A stretch of 64,000 nucleotides of DNA from Clostridia bacterium (GTDB lineage Bacteria > Bacillota > Peptococcia > DRI-13 > UBA5745). How positions within the stretch are numbered: the stretch's first letter is position 1; every line of letters begins with the position of its first letter. Below are positions 9,030-18,250 of this stretch, one piece after another. A model generated the notes under the pieces. That model saw only the letters and a list, made by a program, of their open reading frames with translations, was not told the origin of the DNA and searched no databases. Location: NCBI GenBank assembly GCA_018436095.1, contig JAHDMJ010000008.1, forward strand, positions 62,001-126,000. The letters are read 5' to 3'. The translations under genes and the position numbers were made by a program.

Positions 9030-10076
9030 CTATTGCTGTTTGCCAAGCTGATAAATAATCTCTGCTCCGATCTGATTTAAAGGCAGCTGCTTGGAGATGC
9101 CGCCTCTTTTAAATGCTTCCATAGGCATGCCGTAAACAACGCAGCTTTCCTCATCCTGTCCAATGGTATAAGCTCCCGTGCTGCGAAGCTGTGTAATGCC
9201 CTCCGCACCGTCGGCCCCCATGCCGGTAAGGATGACGCCAATGCAGTATTTACCGGCTTCTGCCGCTGCCGATTGAAAGAGCACATCCACGGAAGGACAG
9301 TGGCCGCTGACTTTTTCGCCTTTTTGGCTGCGGATATAATAGCCTTTGGCATCCCGCTTTAATGTCATGTGATAATCGCCGGCAGCTACCAGGATTCTAC
9401 CGGTTTCCACCCGGTCAAAATCCTCCGCTTCTTTGGCGGACATCTGGCAGACCCGGTCCAAACGCTCGGCATAAAGCTTGGTGAACCCGGCAGGCATGTG
9501 CTGAACCACCAAGATTCCCGGTGTAGCGGGAGGCAGGTTTTTGACTACGGCGAGAATAGCTTCCGTGCCGCCGGTAGAGGCCCCGATGGCGATGACAGCC
9601 TGGCTATGGGCTCTAACAGGGGCGCTTAAAAATACAGATTGAGCCGTGGCTGCTGCCGCGGCTTTCGTTTGTGGCATTTTTGAACGGGAGGCTTCTTTGA
9701 TCATACTGCGAAGCCTGCTTAGAAACAGCACCAGATCTTCCGGTGTTTTGATGTAGGGCTTTTGCAAAAAATCCACAGCCCCGGCCCCTAAAGCTTCCCC
9801 GGCATTTTCCGGCCGGGAGCTAACCACCACCACAGGAATAGGATGCTGGGGCAGCAGCTTGCGAAGAAACTCCAGGCCATTCATCTGTGGCATTTCCACA
9901 TCCAAAGTGATGACGTCAGGTTTCAACTGTTCAATTTTGTCCATAGCCTCACTGGGGCTGGCGGCGCTGCCGATAACCGTGATCTGCTGGTCGCCCAGAC
10001 TGCTTTCCAATTTTTTGCGAAAAAGCAGCGAGTCATCGACGATTAAAACTCGTATGACCGGCAGCTTCATATTCAT
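9030..10076 (-). CDS. cheB: Chemotaxis methylesterase/deamidase CheB
   Basis: CheB removes methyl groups from chemoreceptors when phosphorylated by CheA. The 348 residues have a receiver domain (acidic DD14-15 in LIVDDSLLF, phospho-acceptor D59 in VITLDVEMP, lysine in FLQKPY) and a methylesterase domain with catalytic S167 (AIGASTGGT), H193 (VVQHMPAGF) and D289 (GMGADG). All key residues are present. It is last in the minus-strand cheA-cheW-cheR-cheB operon, pairing it with CheR. Confidence 0.96.
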   Translation of the reverse strand: MNMKLPVIRVLIVDDSLLFRKKLESSLGDQQITVIGSAASPSEAMDKIEQLKPDVITLDVEMPQMNGLEFLRKLLPQHPIPVVVVSSRPENAGEALGAGAVDFLQKPYIKTPEDLVLFLSRLRSMIKEASRSKMPQTKAAAAATAQSVFLSAPVRAHSQAVIAIGASTGGTEAILAVVKNLPPATPGILVVQHMPAGFTKLYAERLDRVCQMSAKEAEDFDRVETGRILVAAGDYHMTLKRDAKGYYIRSQKGEKVSGHCPSVDVLFQSAAAEAGKYCIGVILTGMGADGAEGITQLRSTGAYTIGQDEESCVVYGMPMEAFKRGGISKQLPLNQIGAEIIYQLGKQQ

Positions 10077-10133
10077 AGGAGAATCCTACCTTTCCGGGAG
10101 CAAGCCCTTTGTATAAATTTGAATGACAAAGGG

Positions 10134-10973
10134 CTAATTCTTTTGAACCCGCTGATATATGGCGGGCCGCAGGTACCGGTATTTCGTGGCCTCTTTATCC
10201 AGTACCTCGGAGTGGCCGATCAGCAAATAGCCGCCTTCTGCCGTAGCCTGATAAAACTTTTCCACCAGTTTGTTGCTGGTTTCCTGATCAAAATAAATCA
10301 TGACATTGCGGCAGAAAATAATGTCAAAGGGTTTCTTGTAAACGAAAGGGTCCATCAGATTAAAGAGTTTAAAGATTACTTCCTGGCGGATTTTGTCGTT
10401 AACCTGATAAGAGCCGTCAGGCAGACGCTTAAAGTATTGAGTCTTCCACTGAGGGGGCAGGTCCTTAATATTGTCCTCAGGGTAGATGGCTGCCTTACCC
10501 TTGTTTAAAACGTTCATGGAGATGTCGGTGGCCAAAATTCTGGTATCCCATTGATTTTTGCGGCTGCCGAAGTATTGATCCATGGTCATGGCAATATTGT
10601 AAGCTTCCTGGCCGGCGGAACAGCCGGCGCTCCAGATTCGCAGCTCCCGGCTGCGGGTTTTTTCCAGGTAGGGAAGAGCATGGTGGAGGAGAAAATCAAA
10701 ATGCTCCGTTTCCCGGGCAAAATAAGAGTGGTTGGTGGTGATTTTATTCAAAAAAGTATTGATTTCCTCACCGCTTTGGTCATTAACCAGCAAATCCATG
10801 TATTGCTTGAAGCTGGAAAGGCCCCGTTCCTTAATGGTATGGGACAGGCGGCCTTCCACTAGCTGCCGCTTTTTAATCAGGTTAATGCCATACTTTTGAT
10901 AAACAAAAGATACCAGTTTTTTAAATTCATCGTCGGTGATGCGAATCAGAGCATTTTGGGCAGTGATATCCAT
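10134..10973 (-). CDS. cheR: Chemotaxis methyltransferase CheR
   Basis: CheR methylates glutamates on chemoreceptors using S-adenosylmethionine. From the preferred ATG at 10973 (AGGAGAG upstream) the protein is 279 residues: an N-terminal helical domain and a SAM-binding domain with RIWSAGCSAGQEAYNIAM (motif I), DIIFCRNVMIYFDQ and LLIGHSEVL. A longer reading from 11042 would overlap cheW and is unlikely. The gap to cheW is 14 bp. Confidence 0.94.
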   Translation of the reverse strand: MDITAQNALIRITDDEFKKLVSFVYQKYGINLIKKRQLVEGRLSHTIKERGLSSFKQYMDLLVNDQSGEEINTFLNKITTNHSYFARETEHFDFLLHHALPYLEKTRSRELRIWSAGCSAGQEAYNIAMTMDQYFGSRKNQWDTRILATDISMNVLNKGKAAIYPEDNIKDLPPQWKTQYFKRLPDGSYQVNDKIRQEVIFKLFNLMDPFVYKKPFDIIFCRNVMIYFDQETSNKLVEKFYQATAEGGYLLIGHSEVLDKEATKYRYLRPAIYQRVQKN

Positions 10974-10987
10974 GATAAGCAGCTCTC

Positions 10988-11473
10988 CTAGTTTTCGTGA
11001 ACAAATAATTCCGCCATATCGGCTTGGAAAAACTTTGTACAATCAATATTTAAGATAACTTTGTCGTTTAACGTAGCAATGGAATCCAGATAGCTTTCAC
11101 CCATCCGCTTGCCGGCCTTGGGCGGCGCGGCCATCTGGTTTTTGTCCAAAGTCACCACTTCGGCTACGCTATCCACAATCAGGCCCACCTGCATGTCATT
11201 GATGGTGGTGACGATAATGCAGGTCTTGTCGTCATGGGGCCGCTCCGGCTGGCCGAATTTCAGCCGTACATCGGAAACGGGTACTACCTTGCCCCGCAGA
11301 TTGACGATGCCCTTGACGTAATGGGGCACGCCGGGGATGTGGGTGATGTGCTGCATATTGATGATTTCGATGATGTGGCCCAGAGGCAGGCTATAGATAA
11401 CTTCGTCAATATAGAAGGTCAGATAGCGGCCGCTGAGATCATCCAGGCCGTCTGAATATTTTCTATCTTCCAT
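10988..11473 (-). CDS. cheW: Chemotaxis coupling protein CheW
   Basis: CheW couples chemoreceptors to CheA. The 161 residues match the CheW fold: DEVIYSLPLGHIIEIINMQH, then HYVKGIVNLRGKVVPVSDVR, a conserved CheW signature, then VGLIVDSVAEVVTL. It lies between cheA and cheR on the minus strand with 26 and 14 bp gaps. The length is ordinary. Confidence 0.94.
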   Translation of the reverse strand: MEDRKYSDGLDDLSGRYLTFYIDEVIYSLPLGHIIEIINMQHITHIPGVPHYVKGIVNLRGKVVPVSDVRLKFGQPERPHDDKTCIIVTTINDMQVGLIVDSVAEVVTLDKNQMAAPPKAGKRMGESYLDSIATLNDKVILNIDCTKFFQADMAELFVHEN

Positions 11474-11499
11474 GGAGGCACAACCTTTCTGAATTATAT

Positions 11500-13551
11500 T
11501 TAGGATAAGTTCATCAAATTGCCGACGTCGAGAATCAGGCTGATGCTGCCGTCGCCCAGGATGCTGCAGCCGGAAAGACCGTGGCCTTTAAGATTGTATT
11601 TGTTAAAGAAGGTAGGGAAGGGCTTAACCACTACCTGGTATTCTCCTAAAAGCTCATCGGCAAACAGGCAGGCGATGGAATTGCCGCTTTCCACCTGGAT
11701 CATGATGCCTTCCATAACCTGGGTTCTCTCCGTGGAGATATTAAAATGGTCATGGAGACGGATGATGGGGTAGCATTCGCCCCGCAGCAAAATCATTTCT
11801 GTGCCGTCGGTGTTGTGAAGAACCTGACTGGGATCCGTAATGTTGAAGGACTGCTTAATGGAAGTGATGGGCAAGGTGAAGACGGTATCGCCTACAGAAA
11901 TATTCATGCCGTCCACAATGGCCAGAGTAAGGGGGATTTTGATAGTGAAGGTGGTGCCTTCTTTTTTTACGCTGTGAATAGAAATTGAGCCGCCTACTTT
12001 TTCAATATTCTTCCGAACCACATCCATGCCTACGCCCCGGCCGGAATACTCCGTGACTTCCGCATTGGTGGAAAAGCCCGGCAGCATAATCATCTGGAAA
12101 ATTTCCTTATCGGTATATTCGGATTCCGGCTTCGTCAGAAGGCCGTTGTTTCTGGCCTTGATCAAAATCTTTTCTGTATCCAGGCCCCGGCCGTCATCGG
12201 CTACGTCGATAAGAATTTCACCGCCGGCATTGCGGGCATTGAGGGTAATGGTGCCTGCTTCCGGCTTGCCCAGAGCCAGGCGTTCTTCGGGAGATTCAAT
12301 AGCATGGTCGATGGCGTTGCGGATCATGTGCATGAAAGGATCGGCAATGGTGTCGTTAATGGTTTTATCTACTTCCGTTTCACCGCCGAAGGTGACCAGC
12401 TCCACTTTCTTATCCAGCTTCTTCGTCATATCCCGGACAATACGGTTCATCTTTTGGAAAGTGCCCGTTAAAGGCACCATCCGAATGGACATGACCACAT
12501 CCTGAAGCTCGTCGGTGAGTTTTCTCAACTCCCGGACGGATTTCGTGAAGTTGTCCAGCTTAAGGCCTTTGAGATCGGGATTGCTGGCCACCATAGACTC
12601 GGCGGTAACAATCTCGCCTACCAGATCCATCAGCATATCCAGCTTAGCCTGGTTGACGCTGATCAGGCTTTGCTTGGAGCCGGCAGCGGCGGTTTTGCCG
12701 CTGGCGCCGGCGGCGGCGGCACTGGTTTTGGCCTCGCTGGTTTCGCCTTTTCCTTCGGAAGCGTCGGCGCTTTCCGCGGCCTGGAAGGAGGCTTCTTCAT
12801 CGTGGATTATTTCGTAGCTTTTAATATTTAAGGAGTTTTCAATGATCTTAATTACATCGCTCAAAGAATCAAGGGGCCGGCACATGATCAGAAAACCATT
12901 CTTAATGATGTCGGCGCATAATGAGGAATCGCTTTCCGGATGGGCCGGCACCGATTCTAAAATGTCGCAGCAATTGGCTAGCTGGGTCAGCAGCATAAAA
13001 GCCCGCATATTTTCCATTTGGGAGTCGTCTTCAAAAAAGACCCGGATTTTGTGGAGCTCATCAGCATTAGCCATGTCGCTGCCGGCTGCGGCAGATTTGG
13101 CGGCGGCAGAGGAGGCGGTTTCCTCCAGCGGAGACTGGCCTTTCATTACTGCTGCCAGATGGTGAAGCCGCTCCACCAAAGCAGAAGGATCCCCTTCCTC
13201 ATAATTGGGGCTGGTGACCCGTTCCACTTCCCGTTTGAGGAAATCGGAACTTTGGAAAACCAGATCAAAAAGATCGCTGAATACCTTAGTCAGCTTGTCG
13301 GGAGTCTCGCGAACAATGAAAAAGACATCCTCCACCGCATGACCTAAGCTGGAGATGGCAGAAAATCCCATCATCGCAGCGGAACCCTTGACGGTATGCA
13401 TAATACGGAAGATGCTGTCAATGTTTTCGTGGCTGATATTCTGGGCCCGTTCGGAATCCAACAGGATTTCATCCAGCTGCTCAAGCATGGTATTGGATTC
13501 ATAGACAAAAGTTTCTAATAGAGCCTCCATACCGGGATCAATCGCGCTCAT
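11500..13551 (-). CDS. cheA: Chemotaxis histidine kinase CheA
   Basis: CheA autophosphorylates and passes phosphate to CheY and CheB. From ATG 13551 (GAGGGTGACAG upstream) it has 683 residues: an Hpt domain with phosphorylatable H52 (MHTVKGSAAMMGF), a poorly conserved middle region near 140-280 with an Ala-rich linker, a dimerisation helix pair, an ATPase domain (DPFMHMIRNAIDHAIE, DDGRGLD, GRGVGMDVV) and a C-terminal CheW-like domain. An in-frame ATG at 13599 would add 16 residues. It heads the che operon and is divergent from the FliK-like gene. Confidence 0.95.
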   Translation of the reverse strand: MSAIDPGMEALLETFVYESNTMLEQLDEILLDSERAQNISHENIDSIFRIMHTVKGSAAMMGFSAISSLGHAVEDVFFIVRETPDKLTKVFSDLFDLVFQSSDFLKREVERVTSPNYEEGDPSALVERLHHLAAVMKGQSPLEETASSAAAKSAAAGSDMANADELHKIRVFFEDDSQMENMRAFMLLTQLANCCDILESVPAHPESDSSLCADIIKNGFLIMCRPLDSLSDVIKIIENSLNIKSYEIIHDEEASFQAAESADASEGKGETSEAKTSAAAAGASGKTAAAGSKQSLISVNQAKLDMLMDLVGEIVTAESMVASNPDLKGLKLDNFTKSVRELRKLTDELQDVVMSIRMVPLTGTFQKMNRIVRDMTKKLDKKVELVTFGGETEVDKTINDTIADPFMHMIRNAIDHAIESPEERLALGKPEAGTITLNARNAGGEILIDVADDGRGLDTEKILIKARNNGLLTKPESEYTDKEIFQMIMLPGFSTNAEVTEYSGRGVGMDVVRKNIEKVGGSISIHSVKKEGTTFTIKIPLTLAIVDGMNISVGDTVFTLPITSIKQSFNITDPSQVLHNTDGTEMILLRGECYPIIRLHDHFNISTERTQVMEGIMIQVESGNSIACLFADELLGEYQVVVKPFPTFFNKYNLKGHGLSGCSILGDGSISLILDVGNLMNLS

Positions 13552-13714
13552 TCTGTCACCCTCTATTCTTTTTATATTTTGATGGTCGTCGTAATCCATG
13601 GTTATGATAAATTATAGCCGTTTTTTGGGGAAATGTTAAGAGTGGATGTTGAGTTTTTGATGAATAATATGATAAATATGTTATAATGACTTTTAAAATG
13701 GCTGAGAAAGGGGG

Positions 13715-15298
13715 ATGGCCGTGGCAGATATATTGAGAATAACAACGCCCTTGATCAATAAAAACCAGCAGGTAACGCCCAAAGCGGCGGTGGAGCCCAC
13801 CACGCCTTTCCAGCTCCAGGATATCAGCAAAGTTATCAAACCTCACAATCAAAGGGATATTTTGCAGCAGAATAATACGCTGTTGAAGGAAGCCGATAGC
13901 CCCGAGATACTGCTTGACCTGCTGAAGGATCCCGGTGTGACGGTAACCTATCTGAAAAATATTTTCATGCTGGAGGAGATCATTAAGCTCTTGCCGGCTA
14001 ATAATATGGCCCTTACCAAAGAAATAGAGAACCTATTCAACGAGCTTTTAATGCCCCATGATGAAATCGCACAGGAAATGATGCGGCAGGAGCAGGAATC
14101 CACGGTATTTAAGGGGGAGTTTTTTGATTTCCTCCGTAAAATCAGCGGCGAGGCCCAACCCCGGTCCGACATTCAAGCTTCTGTGGTCAACTTGATGAAG
14201 TCCATCAATAATTTATTGATCAAGGATGATATTTTAGATGCTGTGGCCAATAGTTTGAGCTATCTGGCTAAAAACCTCCGGGCCAGCAAAGGTTTGTCTG
14301 AGAAGCTGGAGCTATTGGCTTTGCGTTTCCGCCAAGACGGCGGCGCCGGCCAGTTTGCCGCCCTGAAAGGCGAGACTCTGGCCGTGCTTAAGGAAGTGGG
14401 GGAAAGCATACTTTTTAATCCGCAACTGCAAAAGATGGTGTCCATCACCATCTATAATCTGTCCCGCCACAACGACAGCATGGAGTTTTTTCATGAGGCC
14501 GCCGCCGCTCTTTGGCAAAAGCTGGCCGGTGAAGACAGAATGGTATTTGCAAGCTATGTGGAATCCCTGATGAAATTTTTTCGGGATCACGAAAAAAGCC
14601 GGCAAGAGGCGGCTGCCGGCCAGGAGGCTGACGCTGCCAATCTGGCCGAAGACGGGACTGCGGGAGGCAGGCATTCCCTGGGGCGGGCCGAGGCTTTAAA
14701 TCAAATGCTGGGGCAGGCCGGCCAGGAAACTGATACTGCTGCCCTTCAGGAAAATAAGGCGGCGGATACTACCTCCAAAGTAATGAATGCCCTCATTGAG
14801 CTGGTCAAGAGGCAGTCCGCCGACGACGAGGCCGGCAAAGGGGAGGCAGGTCAAGTGGACAAGATTCTCCACAGCCTGCTGTCTTCCCCCTGCAATTTTA
14901 CGCCGCTGCTGCACTTTGTAGTACCCGCTTTTTTAGATGACATCAAGGCTTTTGCGGAGATTTGGGTAAATCCTTATGATGATGACAGCGGCGCCCAAGG
15001 TGTGGAGGCCGGCAGGAAGATCCATATCCTGCTGGTGATCGATGTGGAGATGATGGGCCGTTTTGAGGCAGAGGTAAGGGTTTACGATAAGGTGGTAGAT
15101 TTGTCGCTTCATTGCCCGGCTGGTCTGGAAAGCCGTTTTAAAGGCCTGAGCAAGGAGCTGCCGGCTAAAATACGGATGCTGCAGACCTCTTACCGGCTGG
15201 GCAAGATGGAGATAGAGACCCTGGATCATCCCCGTTCCTTAATGGAAGTATTTAAGACCTTGCCCTACAAGCGTATGGGTATGGACGTAAAGATATAA
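13715..15298 (+). CDS. FliK/YlqG-like protein with hook-length-control-type C-terminus
   Basis: A 527-residue soluble protein without clear membrane segments. The N-terminal two thirds are helical and end in a low-complexity Ala/Glu/Gly-rich linker (about 295-375). The last 150 residues (HILLVIDVEMMGRFEAEVRV, VYDKVVDLSLHCPAGL, then a final PRSLMEVFKTL) resemble the FliK C-terminal fold. In Bacillus subtilis ylqG sits directly before ylqH, the same order as here, where an FlhB C-terminal fragment follows. A GTG at 13721 may be the real start because GGGGG lies too close to ATG 13715. The role is inferred, not shown. Confidence 0.55.
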   Translation: MAVADILRITTPLINKNQQVTPKAAVEPTTPFQLQDISKVIKPHNQRDILQQNNTLLKEADSPEILLDLLKDPGVTVTYLKNIFMLEEIIKLLPANNMALTKEIENLFNELLMPHDEIAQEMMRQEQESTVFKGEFFDFLRKISGEAQPRSDIQASVVNLMKSINNLLIKDDILDAVANSLSYLAKNLRASKGLSEKLELLALRFRQDGGAGQFAALKGETLAVLKEVGESILFNPQLQKMVSITIYNLSRHNDSMEFFHEAAAALWQKLAGEDRMVFASYVESLMKFFRDHEKSRQEAAAGQEADAANLAEDGTAGGRHSLGRAEALNQMLGQAGQETDTAALQENKAADTTSKVMNALIELVKRQSADDEAGKGEAGQVDKILHSLLSSPCNFTPLLHFVVPAFLDDIKAFAEIWVNPYDDDSGAQGVEAGRKIHILLVIDVEMMGRFEAEVRVYDKVVDLSLHCPAGLESRFKGLSKELPAKIRMLQTSYRLGKMEIETLDHPRSLMEVFKTLPYKRMGMDVKI

Positions 15299-15332
15299 GC
15301 CGAAGGAGCAGACCAGCCTTGGCGGGATAGGA

Positions 15333-15445
15333 TGCAGGCCGTACCAGCCTTGGCGAACATTCGCAGCCCTTCAAATTTCCTGACGAAGCTTTCTTGTTTA
15401 AAAATTTGAAGGGCGGAGAGTGAGCAAAGGCTGGTACGGCCTGCA
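15333..15445. repeat. Nested perfect inverted repeat between ylqG-like and ylqH-like genes
   Basis: Outer arms of 19 bp (15333-15351 TGCAGGCCGTACCAGCCTT and 15427-15445, its exact complement) enclose inner arms of 13 bp (15366-15378 GCCCTTCAAATTT and 15402-15414). CCAGCCTTGGCG also occurs twice directly, at 15313 and 15344. The element fills most of the 177-bp spacer. It could be a small mobile repeat or a structured RNA in the operon transcript; there is no clear U run after it. Confidence 0.8.
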
Positions 15446-15475
15446 AAATAAAAGTCTTGGGAAAGGTGGCGGCTC

Positions 15476-15886
15476 ATGTCTAAAGAAAAAAAGGCTGTAG
15501 CGCTAAAATATAATCTGGAGCAAGATTTGGCGCCGGTAGTTATCGCTTCCGGCTACGGTGCGGTGGCGGAGCGGATCATCAATATCGCCGAAGAAAGAGG
15601 GATACCGGTTTACCGGGATGATAGCGCCGCTTCCATGATGTGCATGCTGGAAGTTGGAGCAAACATCCCCGAAGAACTCTATCAGGTAGTGGCCACGATT
15701 TACGTACAAATATTAGAAACCGCCAACAAAATCAAAACCGGCGGCAGCGGCGGCTCGGAAGGCGGGCCAAAAACCGGAGCCCAAGCCGGATCAAAAGCCG
15801 GACCCGCAAAGAGCCCTGCGGACGCCCTCCAGGAAGAAAAAGCAGCAATTAAGGAGTCAGCCCATGAAGAAATACCGTCTAGCTAA
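15476..15886 (+). CDS. Stand-alone FlhB C-terminal domain protein (YlqH-like)
   Basis: A 136-residue protein whose first 90 residues align with the part of FlhB just after its autocleavage site: KKAVALKYNLEQDLAPVVIA corresponds to HYAVALQYDTEKHQAPIVVA of the full-length FlhB at 1800. The NPTH motif itself and the membrane domain are absent. The tail is a Gly/Lys/Ala-rich stretch. Such FhlB/YlqH proteins are common in Bacillota and can substitute functionally for the FlhB C-domain in some systems. It follows the FliK/YlqG-like gene and overlaps the next gene by 23 bp. Confidence 0.85.
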   Translation: MSKEKKAVALKYNLEQDLAPVVIASGYGAVAERIINIAEERGIPVYRDDSAASMMCMLEVGANIPEELYQVVATIYVQILETANKIKTGGSGGSEGGPKTGAQAGSKAGPAKSPADALQEEKAAIKESAHEEIPSS

Positions 15887-18197
15887 ACCTAATCCTTGGG
15901 TCAAAAAGACCGGCAGCAAGGCGCAAAGTGAGCCGCTGCAAGGAGGGGTCGTGACAGCCGCGCCGGCAGGGGCTGACGAGAGAATATTTGCCCTGGATAT
16001 CGGTACCCGCAGTGTTATCGGTATCATCGCCAAAAAAGGTGAAGAAAAGCTGGTCATCGAGGCGGTGGCTATTGAAGAGTATCAAAACCGGGCGGTGGTG
16101 GACGGCCAAATCGAGGATATCCGGGAAACGGCCAAAATTGCTTTGAAAGTAAAGCAAAGGCTGGAGGAGAAGTTGGGATATCCCTTAACTCATGTCCACA
16201 TTGCGGCAGCCGGCCGGGTGCTGAAAACCGGCGAAGGGGAATATGAGACCGAGGTGCCGGCAGGTAAAGCCATTGACGCTCCTTTTGTGGCTAAAATGGA
16301 ATTTGCGGCCGTACAAAAAGTATATGAGCAATTGATGGAGCAGGAGGAAAATCAAGTCCATACATTTTTATGTGTGGGCCATTCGGCAGTTCATTACTGT
16401 TTGGATGATTATGAATTTTCCACCCTCATCGGCCATAAAGGCAAAAAAGCGGCGATAAAGGTCATTGCTACTTTTCTGCCCAAGGAAGTAGTGGATAGTT
16501 TAAACACTACCATGGCCAGGATCGGGCTGTCGGTGGCAGGCCTTACCTTGGAGCCTATTGCCGCCATGAATGTGGTCATTCCCTCAGATCTGCGGAAGCT
16601 TAATTTAGCTTTAGTGGATATAGGAGCAGGAACGGCGGATATCGCCCTTTGTGAAAAAGGCAGCGTCTCCGCTTATACCATGGCCACTGTGGCAGGCGAC
16701 GAGATTACCGAGGCCATTATGGAAAGCTGTTTAGTGGATTTCCAGACGGCGGAGGAATTAAAACGCCAGTTAGGCCATGAAGGACTCCTGTCCTATACCA
16801 ATATCCTGGGTTTTCCCATGGAGATCAGCAGCAGCGATCTCTATAGCCAAATTCAGACGGTGATCGAACATTTGGCTCAAGTGATAGCGGATAAAATACT
16901 GGCAATTAATAAAAAGCCGCCGGCGGCCGTGTTTTTGGTAGGAGGCGCCAGCCAGGTGCCTCATTTGCGGCAACTGGCGGCAAAAAAACTGGGCATGGAG
17001 GAAAATCGGGTAGCCGTAGGCGGCAGTATGAATATGAAAAAGATGGTGGAATCTGCGGAAGAAGTCTTCGGGCCGGAGTTTGCCACTCCTGTGGGTATTG
17101 CCCTGACGGCCAGCTTGCGGGAAAGAGAAAAAGCCTTCAGCCTGATGGTCAATGAGGAAAAAGTGCCTCTTCTGGGGGGCTGGGAAATGACGGTGCTGGA
17201 CGCTTTGCAATTGGCCGGCTATAAATACAGTCAGATCATGGGGCGGGCCGGCCATTCCCTGATCTATGAGGTCAACAGTCAGCGCCGCTCCAAGCGGGGT
17301 GGCCTACCCCAAGGGGCGGTGATCTTCTGCAACGGCCAGCCGGCAGCTTTAGGCGATTCGGTGGGACCCGGCGACCGGATTGAATTCCAGCCGGCGGTAA
17401 ATGGTGTTGACGCCAATCTGGCCATTGAAGATCTGGAGGGTACCCTCAATGCCGTTTCGGTGATAATCAACGGTATTAATTTTACCGCCGGTACCACAGC
17501 TTATGTCAACGGCCGCTTAGCTGCACCGGGCCAGTTGATCCGTTCTATGGACAGTATCAAGTGGAAGACGATTATTACTTTAGATGACTTATGTCAGGAT
17601 TTAAAAATAAATCTCCAATTATATGAGATTTTTGTAAATGACAAGAAGGAATCCGGCCTCTACATGTTGAACAAGGGAGATAATATAGAAACCAGGTTAA
17701 GAAAAGAGAACCGGAGTATACAATTGGCCGAAGAAGTTGCAGAAGCAGCCCCGGCGAATCTGGCGAATAAGGAAGAAGCTTCAGTCCGGGGGCAGGAGGC
17801 AGAAGAAATTTCAGGTGCAAGCAGCGAAGCTGAGCCATCCATAGCTGCCTGGATTCCGGTGGAGAGGGATGCGGGGGATAGGTTGGAAAGTGTGCCGGAA
17901 GTTGCAGTGGAAAGTATAGAGAGTGAAGGCAGGGGAGTTCCGGAGACAGAGACGGTTTCGCCTGTGGCCGGGACGCAAGGGGGTCTTCTTGTCTACCTTG
18001 ATGGCCGACCCATGTACCTGCCGCCCAAGGCTGACGGTATGCCTCACTTTTTTGTGGATATGTTTTCTTACGTGGATATCGATACCCAAAATCCCCAGGG
18101 GGCCTTAGTGCAGACGGTAAACGGCCAGGAGGCTCCTTATCTGCAAGAGTTGTTTGAAGGAGATGAGATCTGTATTCATTGGGCAGAACCCGAATAG
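15864..18197 (+). CDS. FtsA-like actin-fold ATPase with long C-terminal extension
   Basis: A 777-residue protein. Residues about 40-400 are an FtsA-type fold: phosphate-1 loop FALDIGTRSVIGIIA (D45), an SHS2/1C segment (LTHVHIAAAGRVLKTGEGEY), phosphate-2 LALVDIGAGTADIALCEKG and the adenosine loop VFLVGGASQVPHLRQLA. Residues 400-777 are not FtsA: several short beta-rich units with VNGR/CNGQPA-type turns, an acidic linker near 615-700 and a final unit near 705-777 (LVYLDGRPMYLPP). The membrane-targeting helix of true FtsA is not seen. It lies in a flagellar/chemotaxis block, so a role in placing or building motility structures is possible. ATG has AAGGAG upstream. Confidence 0.75.
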   Translation: MKKYRLAKPNPWVKKTGSKAQSEPLQGGVVTAAPAGADERIFALDIGTRSVIGIIAKKGEEKLVIEAVAIEEYQNRAVVDGQIEDIRETAKIALKVKQRLEEKLGYPLTHVHIAAAGRVLKTGEGEYETEVPAGKAIDAPFVAKMEFAAVQKVYEQLMEQEENQVHTFLCVGHSAVHYCLDDYEFSTLIGHKGKKAAIKVIATFLPKEVVDSLNTTMARIGLSVAGLTLEPIAAMNVVIPSDLRKLNLALVDIGAGTADIALCEKGSVSAYTMATVAGDEITEAIMESCLVDFQTAEELKRQLGHEGLLSYTNILGFPMEISSSDLYSQIQTVIEHLAQVIADKILAINKKPPAAVFLVGGASQVPHLRQLAAKKLGMEENRVAVGGSMNMKKMVESAEEVFGPEFATPVGIALTASLREREKAFSLMVNEEKVPLLGGWEMTVLDALQLAGYKYSQIMGRAGHSLIYEVNSQRRSKRGGLPQGAVIFCNGQPAALGDSVGPGDRIEFQPAVNGVDANLAIEDLEGTLNAVSVIINGINFTAGTTAYVNGRLAAPGQLIRSMDSIKWKTIITLDDLCQDLKINLQLYEIFVNDKKESGLYMLNKGDNIETRLRKENRSIQLAEEVAEAAPANLANKEEASVRGQEAEEISGASSEAEPSIAAWIPVERDAGDRLESVPEVAVESIESEGRGVPETETVSPVAGTQGGLLVYLDGRPMYLPPKADGMPHFFVDMFSYVDIDTQNPQGALVQTVNGQEAPYLQELFEGDEICIHWAEPE

Positions 18198-18250
18198 TCT
18201 TAAATGAGTCCCAAGCGATAATGAATGAAAAAATAAGGAGGAAAAGGTGC

